DNA from: Stereocaulon alpinum
Taxonomy: Eukaryota; Ascomycota; Lecanoromycetes; Lecanorales; Stereocaulaceae
Direction of reading: 5' to 3'
NCBI GenBank assembly: GCA_018257865.1
Contig: JAEUBA010000005.1
Span: 248,001 to 312,000 of the forward strand
DNA length: 64,000 nt
The position numbers and the translations under genes are program-made. The notes under the pieces were generated by a model that saw only the letters and a program-made list of their open reading frames with translations, searched no databases and was not told where the DNA came from. Within the stretch, counting starts at the first letter, position 1, and each line of letters opens with the position of its first letter. Positions 11,075 through 22,500 of this stretch are shown piece after piece.

Positions 11075-12404
11075 ATGGCTTCCTACAACTCAGAAGCTCC
11101 TGTTTTGGACACTTATCAAGCCGTTGTCTCGGCTTATTGTGATTTTCTAACTGTTGCGATACACACTATCCTCTATGAGCGGAATATCTATCCGCAGACT
11201 TCGTTCTTGAAGGCCAGGAAGTATAATTATCCTGTCAGGCAAAGTAGACACCCTAGGGTGTGCAAATGGATTATGGATGCTGTTGCTGCGGTGGAGGGTG
11301 AGATGTTGAAGGTAGGACGATCTCTTCTGCGTCTGGTCCTAAAGCTTTCTCATCGATTGGGACGCGTTACCAGCGTATGCACTTAGTCATTCACAGTACA
11401 TAAAGTCTAAAATATGGAGGAAGATCATCAAGCCTAGCCTTTATGCAGTGTATGATTCAAGCCTTCATCGTGCATTGTATTCATCGTATTCTGCTGCCTT
11501 TGGGTCTGGGGACTGAGATCGCATACTTCATCAAGACATGTCTTCCATGACATCCCACTCTGTCACTTCATTGCTCAGCTTCTATGGAACTATCACTCCC
11601 CTCCAAATGCTTCTATACAACATGGCCTCCGCGCTTCCAATGTACCTCTCCCAAACCCCTACCTGCATACCCCCTCATCCTCCCCAACCCCCACTCCCAC
11701 TCCCACTCCCCAAACCATCTCCAACAAACCACTAACATCTCCCTCACCAGTGCACAATCGCCCAAACCTCCCTAATAATCCACGCCCCCCCACCAACCTC
11801 CGAACCCCTAGAACGCTACATATTCTCAACAGCCTCATTCCCACGAATCCCCTTCTCCGAAACCCGAACACCATTCGCCCCCCCACCTTCCTCCCCCTCC
11901 AATAACCCCCAAAATACAACGCCCCCAAACAACCTCCAAAACAACCCACCCGCCAACACCAATCCCCCATCCGACCCCGCCCCAGACCCACCCAACCCAG
12001 CCACCGTAAAGCGATTCCACCCACCACCAACCTCCGACCTCCCAGAACAATTCCGCGCCACATTCGCGCGTCTCGCCACCTCCTTACCAAAATTAAAACC
12101 CCTACCAGACGAATGCTCTTTCACGCTCGCGATCGAGATGCGTGAGGAGGAGGGTGTTGAGGTGCCGATTGAGAAGGAGGGGAGGTGGATTGTTGCTGAG
12201 CCGGGACTGCAGAAGCGCACGGCGGGTGATAATGAAGGGAGTAAGAAGGGAAGGGATTTAGGAGGCGTGAGGACTACGCCTGTTCGGAGTCTTGAGGCTG
12301 GGGCGTTTAGGATGGAGGTGTGGGTTGAGGAGGGGAGGGGGAAGTTTAGGGCTGGGGTTGAGGATGTGGGGGATGAGGAGGAGGGGGATGAGGCGGATGA
12401 GTAG
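11075..12404 (+). CDS. REV7: HORMA-domain protein REV7/MAD2B
   Basis: Exon 1 is 11075-11311 and exon 2 is 11751-12404 (296 residues). The 439-nt intron is long for this genome but ends with a textbook CACTAAC branch and CACCAG acceptor, and the join is in phase. HORMA landmarks: FLTVAIHTILYERNIYP, KARKYNYPVRQSRHP, SEPLERYIF, and near the end RTTPVRSLEAGAF followed by the MEVWVEEGRGKF strand. REV7 bridges REV1 and REV3 in translesion DNA polymerase zeta. A Pro/Asn-rich insertion (about 11875-12010) interrupts the domain. The protein ends in an acidic run. Confidence 0.9.
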
Positions 12405-12831
12405 GTTTTCTTGAGGGGATTTGTATGGAGATCATGTGGAAGAGATATGATATGCTATGCTAAGAGAAAGTACCTGTACCTGTTCTATAAGTAGTTACTA
12501 AAATGCTCGTATGACCTCCCCTGCCCTGCGTTCCCTGCCATGCCTCTTGTTTTTGAGGTTTAGCACCGTATAGGGTTGGATATGTACATCATTCCGTATC
12601 CATCTGCACTGCTGAGAGGGTATGAACTAAAAAACGCCGTCGCTAAGAGGCTGCATGCGGAAGAAAGCTGAACCGTAGGTCGTGAAGGTGAAGGTATTAT
12701 GTTTAGCTCCGTACGCCGTGTATGCCAATTTTGCGTCCCAGCCCGTAGAGTTGTAATTGTTTCTCGCTGTATCCCTAGAGAATTATTGTAGCCTCTTCTC
12801 GTACCATATGCGGGTCTGTCTCCCGTAGACT
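12405..12831. other. 3'-3' intergenic spacer
   Basis: This spacer lies between the convergent 3' ends of REV7 and the RBR ligase. Short minus-strand frames occur, but none has coding character. It presumably contains both polyadenylation regions. Confidence 0.5.
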
Positions 12832-15816
12832 CTACCAAAATCCTTGATCATTCCTTGGCGGCCGATCATTAAGGCCATGTCCATTGAGCCAAGGAATGAA
12901 ATTTGCTTCGTTATTCTCTTCAACACCAGGCTCCCATCGATTGTGGTGAGGTCTTGGTGGAGTCGACGGATCCAAGTCCACAATCGCAGATTGCATTCGT
13001 CGTCGTCGTCTCTCATTGAATTCCATGGCCTGGGCATGAATGTCTGGTCTCTGTGGCTCTGGAGCTTGAGGTGTGGATGGAAATAATGGAGTGAACAAAG
13101 GTCCGTTGGTGTTGATGGGACCATTGATAACCCCTCGGTAAGAATTATCTTGGTTTTCGATGCCCTGAATTGGGTTCGCGTTCGCTCCGAAGATTGCATC
13201 GGGGTTGAAGTTCCCAGGACCTTGTTGCCCAATATGACCGAACGGATAGGGCTGTTCGAAGGCATTGTTTGGTCTTGCGTCATTCATAAACTCCTCATAT
13301 GTCTGGCTTCGCTGTGCTTGTGCTTGTTCCCCTGCTATGCGAGCCCGATCCCTTGCAGCACGTGCTTGTTCCCCAGCAGCGCGAGCTCGCTCACCTGCGG
13401 CGCGAACGTGTTCCCTCCCCCGTCGGAGTCTGTCTGCATGCTCTTGGACCATTCTGTCCCGCTCTGCAAGCTCTGCAGCCCGTTGATTCTCGGCTTGTAG
13501 GCGCAATGCCTCTTGTCGATCACGGAATAGCTGCTGTTGAGCTAGTTGTGCTTGGTATAACTCCTCTGGAGTCTGTATCCGTGGACGTTCTGCATCTCCT
13601 ACCCTGTGCCGTCTGAGCCCATGATTTACGGCCGGGTCCATTCCAAAGGCCGGGTCCGCCCGAAAGCGACCAAATTCTGGAAGGCCGAAGTCGTCAATAT
13701 CATAACGATGACGGTGATGACGATGTCCGAAATGATGATGATAGCTGGGACGCTTTGTAGGGGATTGAACAGATTTGGCGAACTTTATCCTAAGATCTTC
13801 TTCAGAAAGATCTGGATGCTCAGCACGGACTTTTGCCATCGCCTCCTTCTCCGCTTTCTGAACTTGATCGTCCTTTCGTTTACTTGATTCATCGTACAAG
13901 GGGCACTTGGCACCCGGACCATTGGTAACTACCCCTGGTGGAGCTCGTCCTTGGCCATCGAAATGATTGTACATCTGCTTGCTGATGTCTTGCCCGCAAT
14001 AGTCGCAGATTACCGCGGAGCAACTCGAGCAGATGACCTTATTGCAGCCGTCTTCTTTCAGGATGCGGACTTTGCATTTCCCACACGTTCTGATCAAAGC
14101 TTCGGTTCGAGCCTCTTCAATCACGCGTCGTTCTGAGACCCCATTCTCTTTCTTGAATTCTTCGCAAGATAGAGGGATGTGCGTTTTGGCTTTGCAAAGC
14201 CGGCAAGATACTTCTTCGCATTGTGGATTGTGGCATCGGAACTCTCGATCTTCCTCAATTGGCGGACAAATTGCAGCGAAATCACAGAAAGGACATGTCG
14301 CAAGGTTTTGGAGGTCGGCCATGCGGATCTCTTCCTGCTGTTGTAGGCGTTCCAGCTTCTCTATTGTCTTGGGGTCCAGGAACCGTACTCGCTCTGATCG
14401 GGAAAAAGTTGCCTTACACCCACTTCCATCCATGCACCGCAGCTCGTATCGGGAATTACCAATATCGGTATTGGCATTTTGTCGAGCGCAGTCGAGGCAG
14501 AAGAAATGTGTGTCGTCTCCGTTGCAGTGCGTCACTTTAGGGGAGGTAAAGTCGTCGAAGCAGCATTGGCATTCCATAGTTTCGCCTTCAGCTCGAAGCC
14601 TGTTATCCTCTGCCTCTTCGGCTAGCTTTGCCTGTTGGACGGCCTCACGCTTTGCTGTAAGGATATCTGTCAGCCAGAGGTATGATGACGAGTCACTTGG
14701 GTGCGTGGTTTGTCCTATATAGGGAAACTAGTAAGGCAGACACTACGAGGTGATGCATCGCTAGAGATCTAATGTCTTGGAGTCGAAAGTCATGGACAGG
14801 CTTCAATACATACCAGTATCCTTCCGGTGCCTCTGCGAAGCAGATTCGATTTCTTTCTTTAGCTTGTCAAAGTCATAGCCTAGCTGTTCTAGCTGTGACA
14901 TTTTTTCGGCGGCGGTCCTTGGCACAACTCTTCTCGCCTTCAACGGGATAAATGGTGGATCCTTGGCGGAATTAACACTACGCTCTGCCTCTAGTATTGC
15001 AAAGTATGCGCCATAGTAGTGATTGTGTTGACTGTACGTGTTTTCAATGAAGCGGACCGGAACCTTACGGAAAGCGTCACTCAGGGCAATCTTACTATAT
15101 GTGAGGCATTAGTAGATACGAATGAAGAGGGAGAAGGCATCTGGTGCAAACTTGATTGAGCAACAATTACATCAGGACAATGGTTGTGCCCAAGCACGAA
15201 TCAAATTACACAAGCACCAATTTCTCTTGCTGACGGAAAGAGTGCAAAATGAGGAGTGAACTTACGCGACTTCTTGGTACTGCTCGGGATCATCTCTAAG
15301 ATCTGCGTACTTCCATCTGGCTGCCTCCTCGTCCTCACTATTGCGATCTTCATACTTTCGTTTCTTCTTGTCTCGCTCCTTCGGATAGGGTGTACCGTCC
15401 AGTATCTTCTCGATGAGCACTTGAGACGGTGATCCAACTTGGTAAGGACTTCTGTTCTCTATGTCTTTCTTGTAGATGTCGTGCACATGTTCGTGTGAGA
15501 TGTCTGGGAACACCTGCAAAACTTCTTGAAGGATCCCTAGGTAATCGTGGGGGTCGGTAATTGGTGTCGTATCATAAGACTCCTGGCCTGGGTTATTCGG
15601 GTCGTGGCGGAAGTCTTCCACACCAACTCCGACTGCAGCCTCTCCTTCTGGGGTCAGAAAATCTGCATAATCCATGTCGCTATCACTGCTCTCATCGAGA
15701 TCGATAACCTCTGGCGGTGGACCCACGCGGGCCATCGTCCTGTTTGACGATGCAGTGAAAGGGGGAGTGGTTGAAGTTCGCTTCAGACTATAAGGCTTTG
15801 CACTTGAAAATTTCAT
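12832..15816 (-). CDS. RBR (RING-IBR-RING) E3 ubiquitin ligase, RNF216/TRIAD3-like
   Basis: Exons are 15816-15266, 15094-14814 and 14714-12832, all in phase (904 residues). A second candidate start is the ATG at 15735 (MARVGPPPEVIDLDE), giving 877 residues. The RBR block covers roughly residues 325-520. RING1 begins CQCCFDDF, the IBR contains CPFCDFAAICPP and CHNPQCEEVSCRLC, and RING2 is CGKCKVRILKEDGCNKVIC. By analogy with HHARI, the Cys closing GCNKVIC is the predicted catalytic thioester residue. The N-terminal region has an acidic VIDLDESSDSD patch. The long C-terminus holds an Ala/Arg/Glu heptad repeat (near 710-745), then a Pro/Asn-rich tail. Substrates unknown. Confidence 0.88.
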
Positions 15817-16534
15817 CTAACGTGTTACTCATTGTATTGAGGTTGAGTGTCGCAGCACAAGTTCGCCGATGAGGCTGCAAGTGGGGCAGCCGGATCTGAA
15901 ACTTTTCGGCACAGTCGGGCGTTGGGCTGAAAGCTTATGAATTAAAGCCTAGGTGGTCGAAGGCAGACGGCAGCCATATAAAGCAGCCAGCTTTGATTGT
16001 GAAGGCGATGGCAGTATGAGTCTTCATCCGCGAGCTGTTAGACAAACAGGTATCCGAGGCCGGTTTGAACTCGATGAGAAAGATATGTCATGAAAACCCC
16101 AATTGGCGGCAATATCACGTGCTCGTGGCAGCAGACACCTGGCAGTACTACTTAAACGTAAATACGTGTAAAGCGAAGAATAAATTGAAATGAATGTTCG
16201 CTAAACCCTGTGCCTTGACGTTCAGTTGCGAGGAGTGTTACTGGCTGCCAGCGCTAAGCCCTTGGAGACTTCTCCCCCACAGCGCGCTAGACGGCCCTAC
16301 CCGCGAAGCCCAAAAATAGGACCATACATACGGCGTAGATCCTTGGGGAACGTGCTGGGATGGGCTAGCGGTTGGACGCGCCTAGAAACGGCCATTACGG
16401 TGCGCGTGCCAGAAAACATTCTTTTGTTGTCACTTCAACATCTTTTGCTCGTCCCATAGTATTGCTATAATTACTATGGACCGTCCTGTGAAGGCATGTA
16501 GATAACACGTATCATAACCTGTACAAATACTTAT
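15817..16534. promoter_or_regulatory. divergent promoter region, RBR ligase / LYC1-like gene
   Basis: This is a 718-bp spacer between divergent starts. The short frames inside it lack coding character. It should hold both promoters; no specific element can be named with confidence. Confidence 0.45.
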
Positions 16535-17799
16535 TTGCCTATCATGCGAAGCCTGAAGTCTGATCTCCCGCCCAGCAACTCCCATACTCTTGCCCTCCTT
16601 CATCCGACACGAGACGAAAAGTTAGCCACCTGGAATCTCAACGGCCAGTCATGGCGTGGCCGCCTGTCTTTGCCTGCATACCTACGCCGTGAAACTTACC
16701 TTGAAAACCAGGACTTTACGAAAGATGGCGGTATCACTTTCTGGATACTTGTTGATACTACTGCTCAGCCCAACCTGAGACCAATCTTGGCTAGCTGCGA
16801 ATCGCTCAGGAAGCGTGCTCTAATTGCCAAAGGAGACGGGCAGGTGGGAGAGATTGTCAGCCATGGGATCGGAAGTGTCTTCTGCAATCCCGAGTTCCGA
16901 GGCAGGGGATACGCGCAGAGGATGATTGAAGAACTTGGGAAGAAGCTGGATACATGGCAGCAGGATGGGGATATGAAAACCAGTTTTACAGTGTTGTATT
17001 CGGATATTGGGAAGGTATGACCGCACATTGGCAACTTTTGTCGCCGTGACATATTTCGGGACGCTAAATTTGCTGGCAGATGTTCTATTCGAGACGAGGA
17101 TGGCACGCTTTTCCTTCCAGCCATATTGCGTTGCCTCCAGTATACGGTCAAGACCCGGCTTACCTACCAACGATAGCGACACAGCCCCTATATACAGCTG
17201 ACCTAGCTGAAATGTGTGCACTGGATGAGAAGATGCTGAGGGAAGAGATTGGCAGGCCCACCAAATCTGAGAGAAACATCCGAGTCGCTCTAATACCTGA
17301 TGTCAAGACGATGGTATGGCATCACGCTCGAGAAGAGTTTGCAGCGAAAGAGATACTGGCCACGGTACCAGACATCAAGGGCGCGTACATCAAGACCAGT
17401 GCAGGCGATCAAATGTGGTGTATCTGGACACGCACCTTTGGTAGTGATGAGGCGGGCAACACACTACATATCTTGCGCTTCATGATTGAGGGCGAGCGAC
17501 TGGCTCGTTTCAGCGAGACTGAACCTATCGTACTGGAGCCTTCGGATCAGGCAAAGGTTCAAGCGGGCGCAGCGTTGTTGCAGGCAGCACAGCTGGAGGC
17601 ATCGAAATGGGATATGAGGAATGTCGAGGTCTGGAACCCATCTCCTTTGATAGTTTTAGCAGCCCGTGAGGTCAAGCCTGCGGTTCAAGTTATACATCGG
17701 GATGAGTCGAGCATTGCAAGTCTCAGATGGCATGGTGCAGATCCAGAGGAGCGCTCTAAGGTTGATTGGGTGGCAAACGAGAAGTATGGATGGTGTTGA
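16535..17799 (+). CDS. LYC1: LYC1-like GNAT N-acetyltransferase
   Basis: Exons are 16535-17014 and 17080-17799 (399 residues), with intron GTATGA...GGCAG in phase 0. The acetyl-CoA loop is visible as GIGSVFCNPEFRGRGYAQRM, containing the GNAT RGRGxA/G motif, and is followed by TVLYSDIGKMFYSRRGWHAF, typical of the fungal LYC1 group. In Yarrowia, LYC1 is lysine N6-acetyltransferase, the first step of lysine catabolism. The C-terminal half is conserved in the group but carries no catalytic motif I can name. A second in-frame ATG lies nine bases downstream of the chosen start. Confidence 0.85.
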
Positions 17800-17877
17800 A
17801 AAGAATACTATTCAAAGCAGATACCAGATATCGATCTTCTAGAGCATAGCTTGGGGCCTCGGTGGTCAGAACATTTT

Positions 17878-18915
17878 CTATCGCCGTGCATTCTTGAACC
17901 TTTCGTGCCATTTTCGAGCGTTATTTCCTCCGCTTTTTGCGGGTATAGAGCTGACGATGGCACTTCCTTCAGTCTCATCAAAGATGATTCTACCATTGCC
18001 AGGCTGCGAGTAGTTCCCCTACTGTCTCTTAGCGAAAACCTTGTGCATCAATGACTGAGGTGATGTACCTTCAACGCATCCAGCGTAGCGTGGGTTCTCC
18101 AGTCGTCTTGCACTTGGTTCTGCCAATCTTGCAAAAATTCTGACAAGAGGATACCTTCTGCAGACGGTGGGTAAGACTGGAGAAGCACGAGTCCTACCCA
18201 ACGGACAGCTTTCTCTTTGCTCAGGGCTATGTCTATAATTTCTATCAGAGTCGCAATCCAAGGTACTGTCTGTAAGGAAAAGCTTACCATCGTCCATCAG
18301 GTCGCTATCGTTAGAGCTAAGCCTGTCTATCACCGCTTTGAACAGAGCTATTGGATGACCGTCCTCCCCAACAATCCCACTTAGTGTAGCGATCGAGAAG
18401 CTTTCTCCAAGATTGACATCTCTCATAGTAGCTCCTGAAATGGTTGATTTCCAAAGATTGGCAAGCGTTGAAGCTGTTGGCAACCATGCTTGGTCGTCCA
18501 CTTCGAAGACGCACAAATCTTCGCAAGCTTTATTGAATTCTCCTAGAGAGAATGGCGCATGTTCAAATAAAGCACGTTTACTTCTCTTTCCCAGCGGTGT
18601 TGAAGCTGTTGAAGGCTGCGTGCAATTTTCCGGTTCATTGTAAACCGGGAGCGTCTGCTTGAGGAATATAGTGGCAGAGGATGGCGCAGGAATGAGCTCC
18701 AATGTGGTCGTACATTGAGAAATTGCTGATAAACCTTCTGTAGGTATGGAATCATACCCGAGGCTGGTCTCACAAGGCTGTAGAACGTAAACGGAGTTGG
18801 ATGAGTGGACCTGGCGGACTTGATATGTTTGGTTGTCGGTGCATAGAACGGCATTTGCAGGTGTCTGGCTTGAGGAGCTGGGTACGATAGATTTCAACGT
18901 AAGACTCTCGGGCAT
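17878..18915 (-). CDS. DCC1: sister chromatid cohesion protein DCC1
   Basis: Exons are 18915-18288, 18241-18069 and 18018-17878 (313 residues), all in phase. DCC1 features are TPANAVLCTDNQTYQVRQ, followed by VHSSNSVYVLQP near the N-terminus, a central CVFEVDDQAWLP, and the C-terminal VRWVGLVLLQSYP, then FLQDWQNQVQDDWRTH and GRIIFDETEG. DCC1 joins CTF8 and CTF18 in the alternative clamp loader that supports cohesion and replication-fork integrity. Intron 1 is only 46 nt (GTAAGC...CTGATAG). An inner CTTACAG would give an 18-nt excision that leaves the wrong frame, so it is not used in this model. Confidence 0.87.
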
Positions 18916-19577
18916 GTCAGTGGAGAGCTACATCGAGGTTGAATCTGGTTGTATACTTGGAGAGATGATTGAACGTGATTTGTTCAAGCAGAGCTGGGGG
19001 GAGCTCCAGAAGGCGCAGATGCTGCTGTTGGTGGCATATCCCAAAGGGTACTCCTGAGTCTTCTTGAGTAGACATGATGGTCCTGCCAGCACAAGCCAGT
19101 GACAGAGATAACGCGCTGCGTAAATCACAAAGTGCTGTTGCCAAAGCACAGATCTTCGTGAGGCTGAGAAGTGGGTCCCACTCGGGCCTTGGCGGTCGCG
19201 TGTGGAATTTAGCCGGAATTCAACCGACGCGACATCGAGGCCCAACTGTGCAAATGGAAGCCACGATACACTTAGAACAATGCTGGAGAAGGGTGGTGAG
19301 AAGCCAAGCGGGCTTCTGCTGTAGCCAAGAATGAAGTAAAGAACGCATTTATAACAACGTTCGCTATCAATTCTTTCTTTCCTAGTCTGCGGGCAGCTTT
19401 CCTTTTCTCAGCGCAGTGTTGACATCCTACAATTTTGGACTACAACACCAATCCCGTCGTTCAACATGCTACAACGCCTGAGATCATAGCCGAGCAAACA
19501 ACATAGCAAGGAAACTAAAGCCACTCATTGGACTTTATTGCTTGAATTCACGACGACTATAATACCTCGCCGCCAAG
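18916..19577. promoter_or_regulatory. divergent promoter region, DCC1 / RhoGEF
   Basis: This is a 662-bp spacer between divergent starts. It contains only short frames without coding character. The stretch just before 19578 is AT-richer and probably includes the RhoGEF leader. Confidence 0.45.
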
Positions 19578-22500
19578 ATGCTTACAGTTTCTCCGCCGCT
19601 ACCAGCGCTGTCCTCGGATGTCCTATCACTGTATTATACACAAGATGTCCTCCTCGAAGATCTACCAATCTTTGTCTTTTACGGACACTCGACTACTGGC
19701 AATTCAACCCAAAATAGTTCGCGGATTCAAGCACATGTCTACTCTCTAGCCGGCTTTTATTCCTTTCCCCGTCTTACCGTCGCTCCAACATCACCCTTGT
19801 ATGCAGCTGTCAACCATCTTCCAGCGGAGCAGCAAGGTGACGAAGTAGCTCGGGGGCTAGCTGTGTGTTTACTCAGCTATTTTGCAGCACTGCCGAATGA
19901 GTTGAAAGCCATTTTGCGAGACCGGGCAGCGACTCGTCGGCCAAATGGGGTGGCTCCGATGATGTTTGATGAGATGCATGCTGGAGATCTCGCTGCCGCC
20001 ATGGAACAAATGGACGAGAGTGCAGAGATGGCTGAGTACCTTATGTCCGCTCTTTCGAGACAGGTACTATCCTGGATTGATATGGACGTAACACTGCCTC
20101 TAGGAACAATCCAACGATCCACTTCTGGCTGCGTAAACGATCAAGAGGCCTTGTTTGACGAGGATGGACTACCGTTGTACCACTATGGTCAATACAACTC
20201 AATCATTGAATCACTCGGCTCACCCGCATTCTTGCCTACGTCGAAACTTCAGCGGGCGCCGTCAAGGCCAACAGCACACAACAAGAGCAAGACGCTTTCC
20301 AAAGATCAGAAAATCTCTCTACGTCGAGAGATGTGTGAATTAGTCGACACAGAGAGTAGCTATATTAGCAAGATCAGTATTTTGGTCAAGTCTATGGCTG
20401 TCGATTTCCGAAAGAACACTAATCTGGACATCTCTGAAGCATTATTCCCTCAAGCCTTGACTCACATCCTTGAGGTCAACGAGGGCTTTTATCTGGATGT
20501 ACAGTCAATCCTTGACGAAACAGAGAATGATGCGATCAAGGATATTGAAGGTGGTTCTGGAAATGAGACCGATCTTGGCAGCCCAGTCACTCAAGGCAGG
20601 AGGAGAGACCCAACGGGTAGTACGCATGTTGCCAAAGCGCTGCTCAGGTGGTTCCCCAAGTTTATGATCCCTTATCAGGAGTATTTACGCGCCAGCACCA
20701 ACTTCTCTTCGATCATCAACCAAGCCCTCGCCAATGGGTCGCCAGAATTCTCTACATACCTGCAAACTTTCGGAGAACAACGACTAAGATCAGCTTTGAT
20801 TGAACCAGTGCAGCGTCTACCTCGATATAGCCTATTGATCGACAACATGATCAGCCTGCTTCCTTCCACGCATTCGGCCTTGTCTAGCCTTTTGCAAGCC
20901 CGGGACATCATCACGGAGATATGTGCTCTTGATACATCGATCTCTGAAGACATCACCAGGTCTGCAAGGATTTTGAGAAATATCGTGGCAGAGTGGCCTG
21001 CATCTCTTTCACCTCATGGGCGTCTTATTACTGCTATCGACGTTGTGGAGCTGCATCCCCCATATGCAGCCAATGGACAAGGAACCTTGGGTCTACTGTT
21101 ACTGTTCCCTGATACTCTCGTCCTACTCCAAAAAGTCGGCGAGACTCCTTTATCCGCACGAGGTGTTCTCGCGGAAGTGTTTCGCCCTTCTAGCTCAAGT
21201 ACTGCCTTCCTACCGTCTTCACTTAGCCTTGATAAGGGTCTCAATTTTCTGCAGTCCTTTCAGCTTTCGCAGTTGCGCTTTTCCGAGTCAGAAGATGGAT
21301 ACCTGGTCCGGATAAGTCTATCCGATCAAACAGCAAAGAGTGCTCGGCCATCCTTTAGATCTTACGACGCTTCTACAAAGGTTTTCTCTTTACTTGGCCC
21401 TTACCTTGGGAAAGCATCCCGTTTCAGTGAAGAGGTTGCCAAAGCTAGAATCGAGGCTCGTTATCCTGAAAGCGTTCGAGATAGTGGAAGGTGGTCTCTA
21501 CGATCCATCAGCCCAGCGGAAGGGGGCTTGGGCCTTCTCCTAGCCTTGTCTGAGCACCAGTCCGAAGCTACTCCTGCTATCACAACACCTTCAGGTCATG
21601 TCCAAATGTTTGTCGATGGATCGCAGAGTACAGGGTCAGTCCTTGCGGAGGGTGCTGGCAAGGATATCGCAATATGCATCACGACTTGCAATTCAGGAGT
21701 CTATCGACTGGAGACTGAAGGTGTTGGTGGCCCGTGTTTCACGGACAATTGCACATCAGAGAACATAGCTTCCGTTCTTCTGGCTAGATGTAAGCGACCC
21801 TTCAACAGTTCCAATCTGTGCTGACAATTGACAGTGGGTAACCTTTTCCGTCTTCAAAACCAACCTCATAATCCTCGCCTGATTCAGGCACAGACGGCGT
21901 ATAATCAAACGATACTCGAAGCTGTACCAGTACGAAAGCAACGAAACATCCCCCAACCTCGCAGTTTTCGCCCCCTTTCACCGGTCAAGATGATTTCTAA
22001 TCTGTTGTCGAGTCAGCCAAGTACAGCCTCAAAGCACCGCTACAATCTTTCACTAATGAAAAGCTTGCCCCCGATGCCACCTCCCACCCCTACAAAGCAC
22101 GCAGCCGCCACGGATAACACTGTTGAAGAAAACACGGGCAGCAGCAAAGTAACCGTTGTGGAGTCGGCTACCGAGACTTCCAAAAGCCCGCTGGCGCTTC
22201 TGGAAGACACTTTCGTAGCATACGTTGTAGCGCTACGCTCGCGAAGTGGGAATGTGGTGGGTAAAGTACTGCGTGGCCGTGCAACAGCTGATGAACTTGC
22301 CGTCAATGAATTATACAATACCCTACTAGAGGACCCTAGCAGACTCCAGGCACCCGCTGAGGCGTCCGTTGATGTTCTGTTCGCAGCTTTCGAGAAATTC
22401 TTGAAAAGGGCGTGGACAGAACGCATGGGTCCCTTGATATCACCTCATGTCCTCAAAAGCCTACAGTCAAGCGTTGATGCCGGGCAGCCAGTGATATTCG

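Noticed and set aside
18282..18299. 18-nt intron in DCC1 (GTAAGC...TTACAG)
   Set aside because: Too short for the spliceosome and, being a multiple of three, it leaves the wrong frame; the 46-nt alternative restores the DCC1 sequence.
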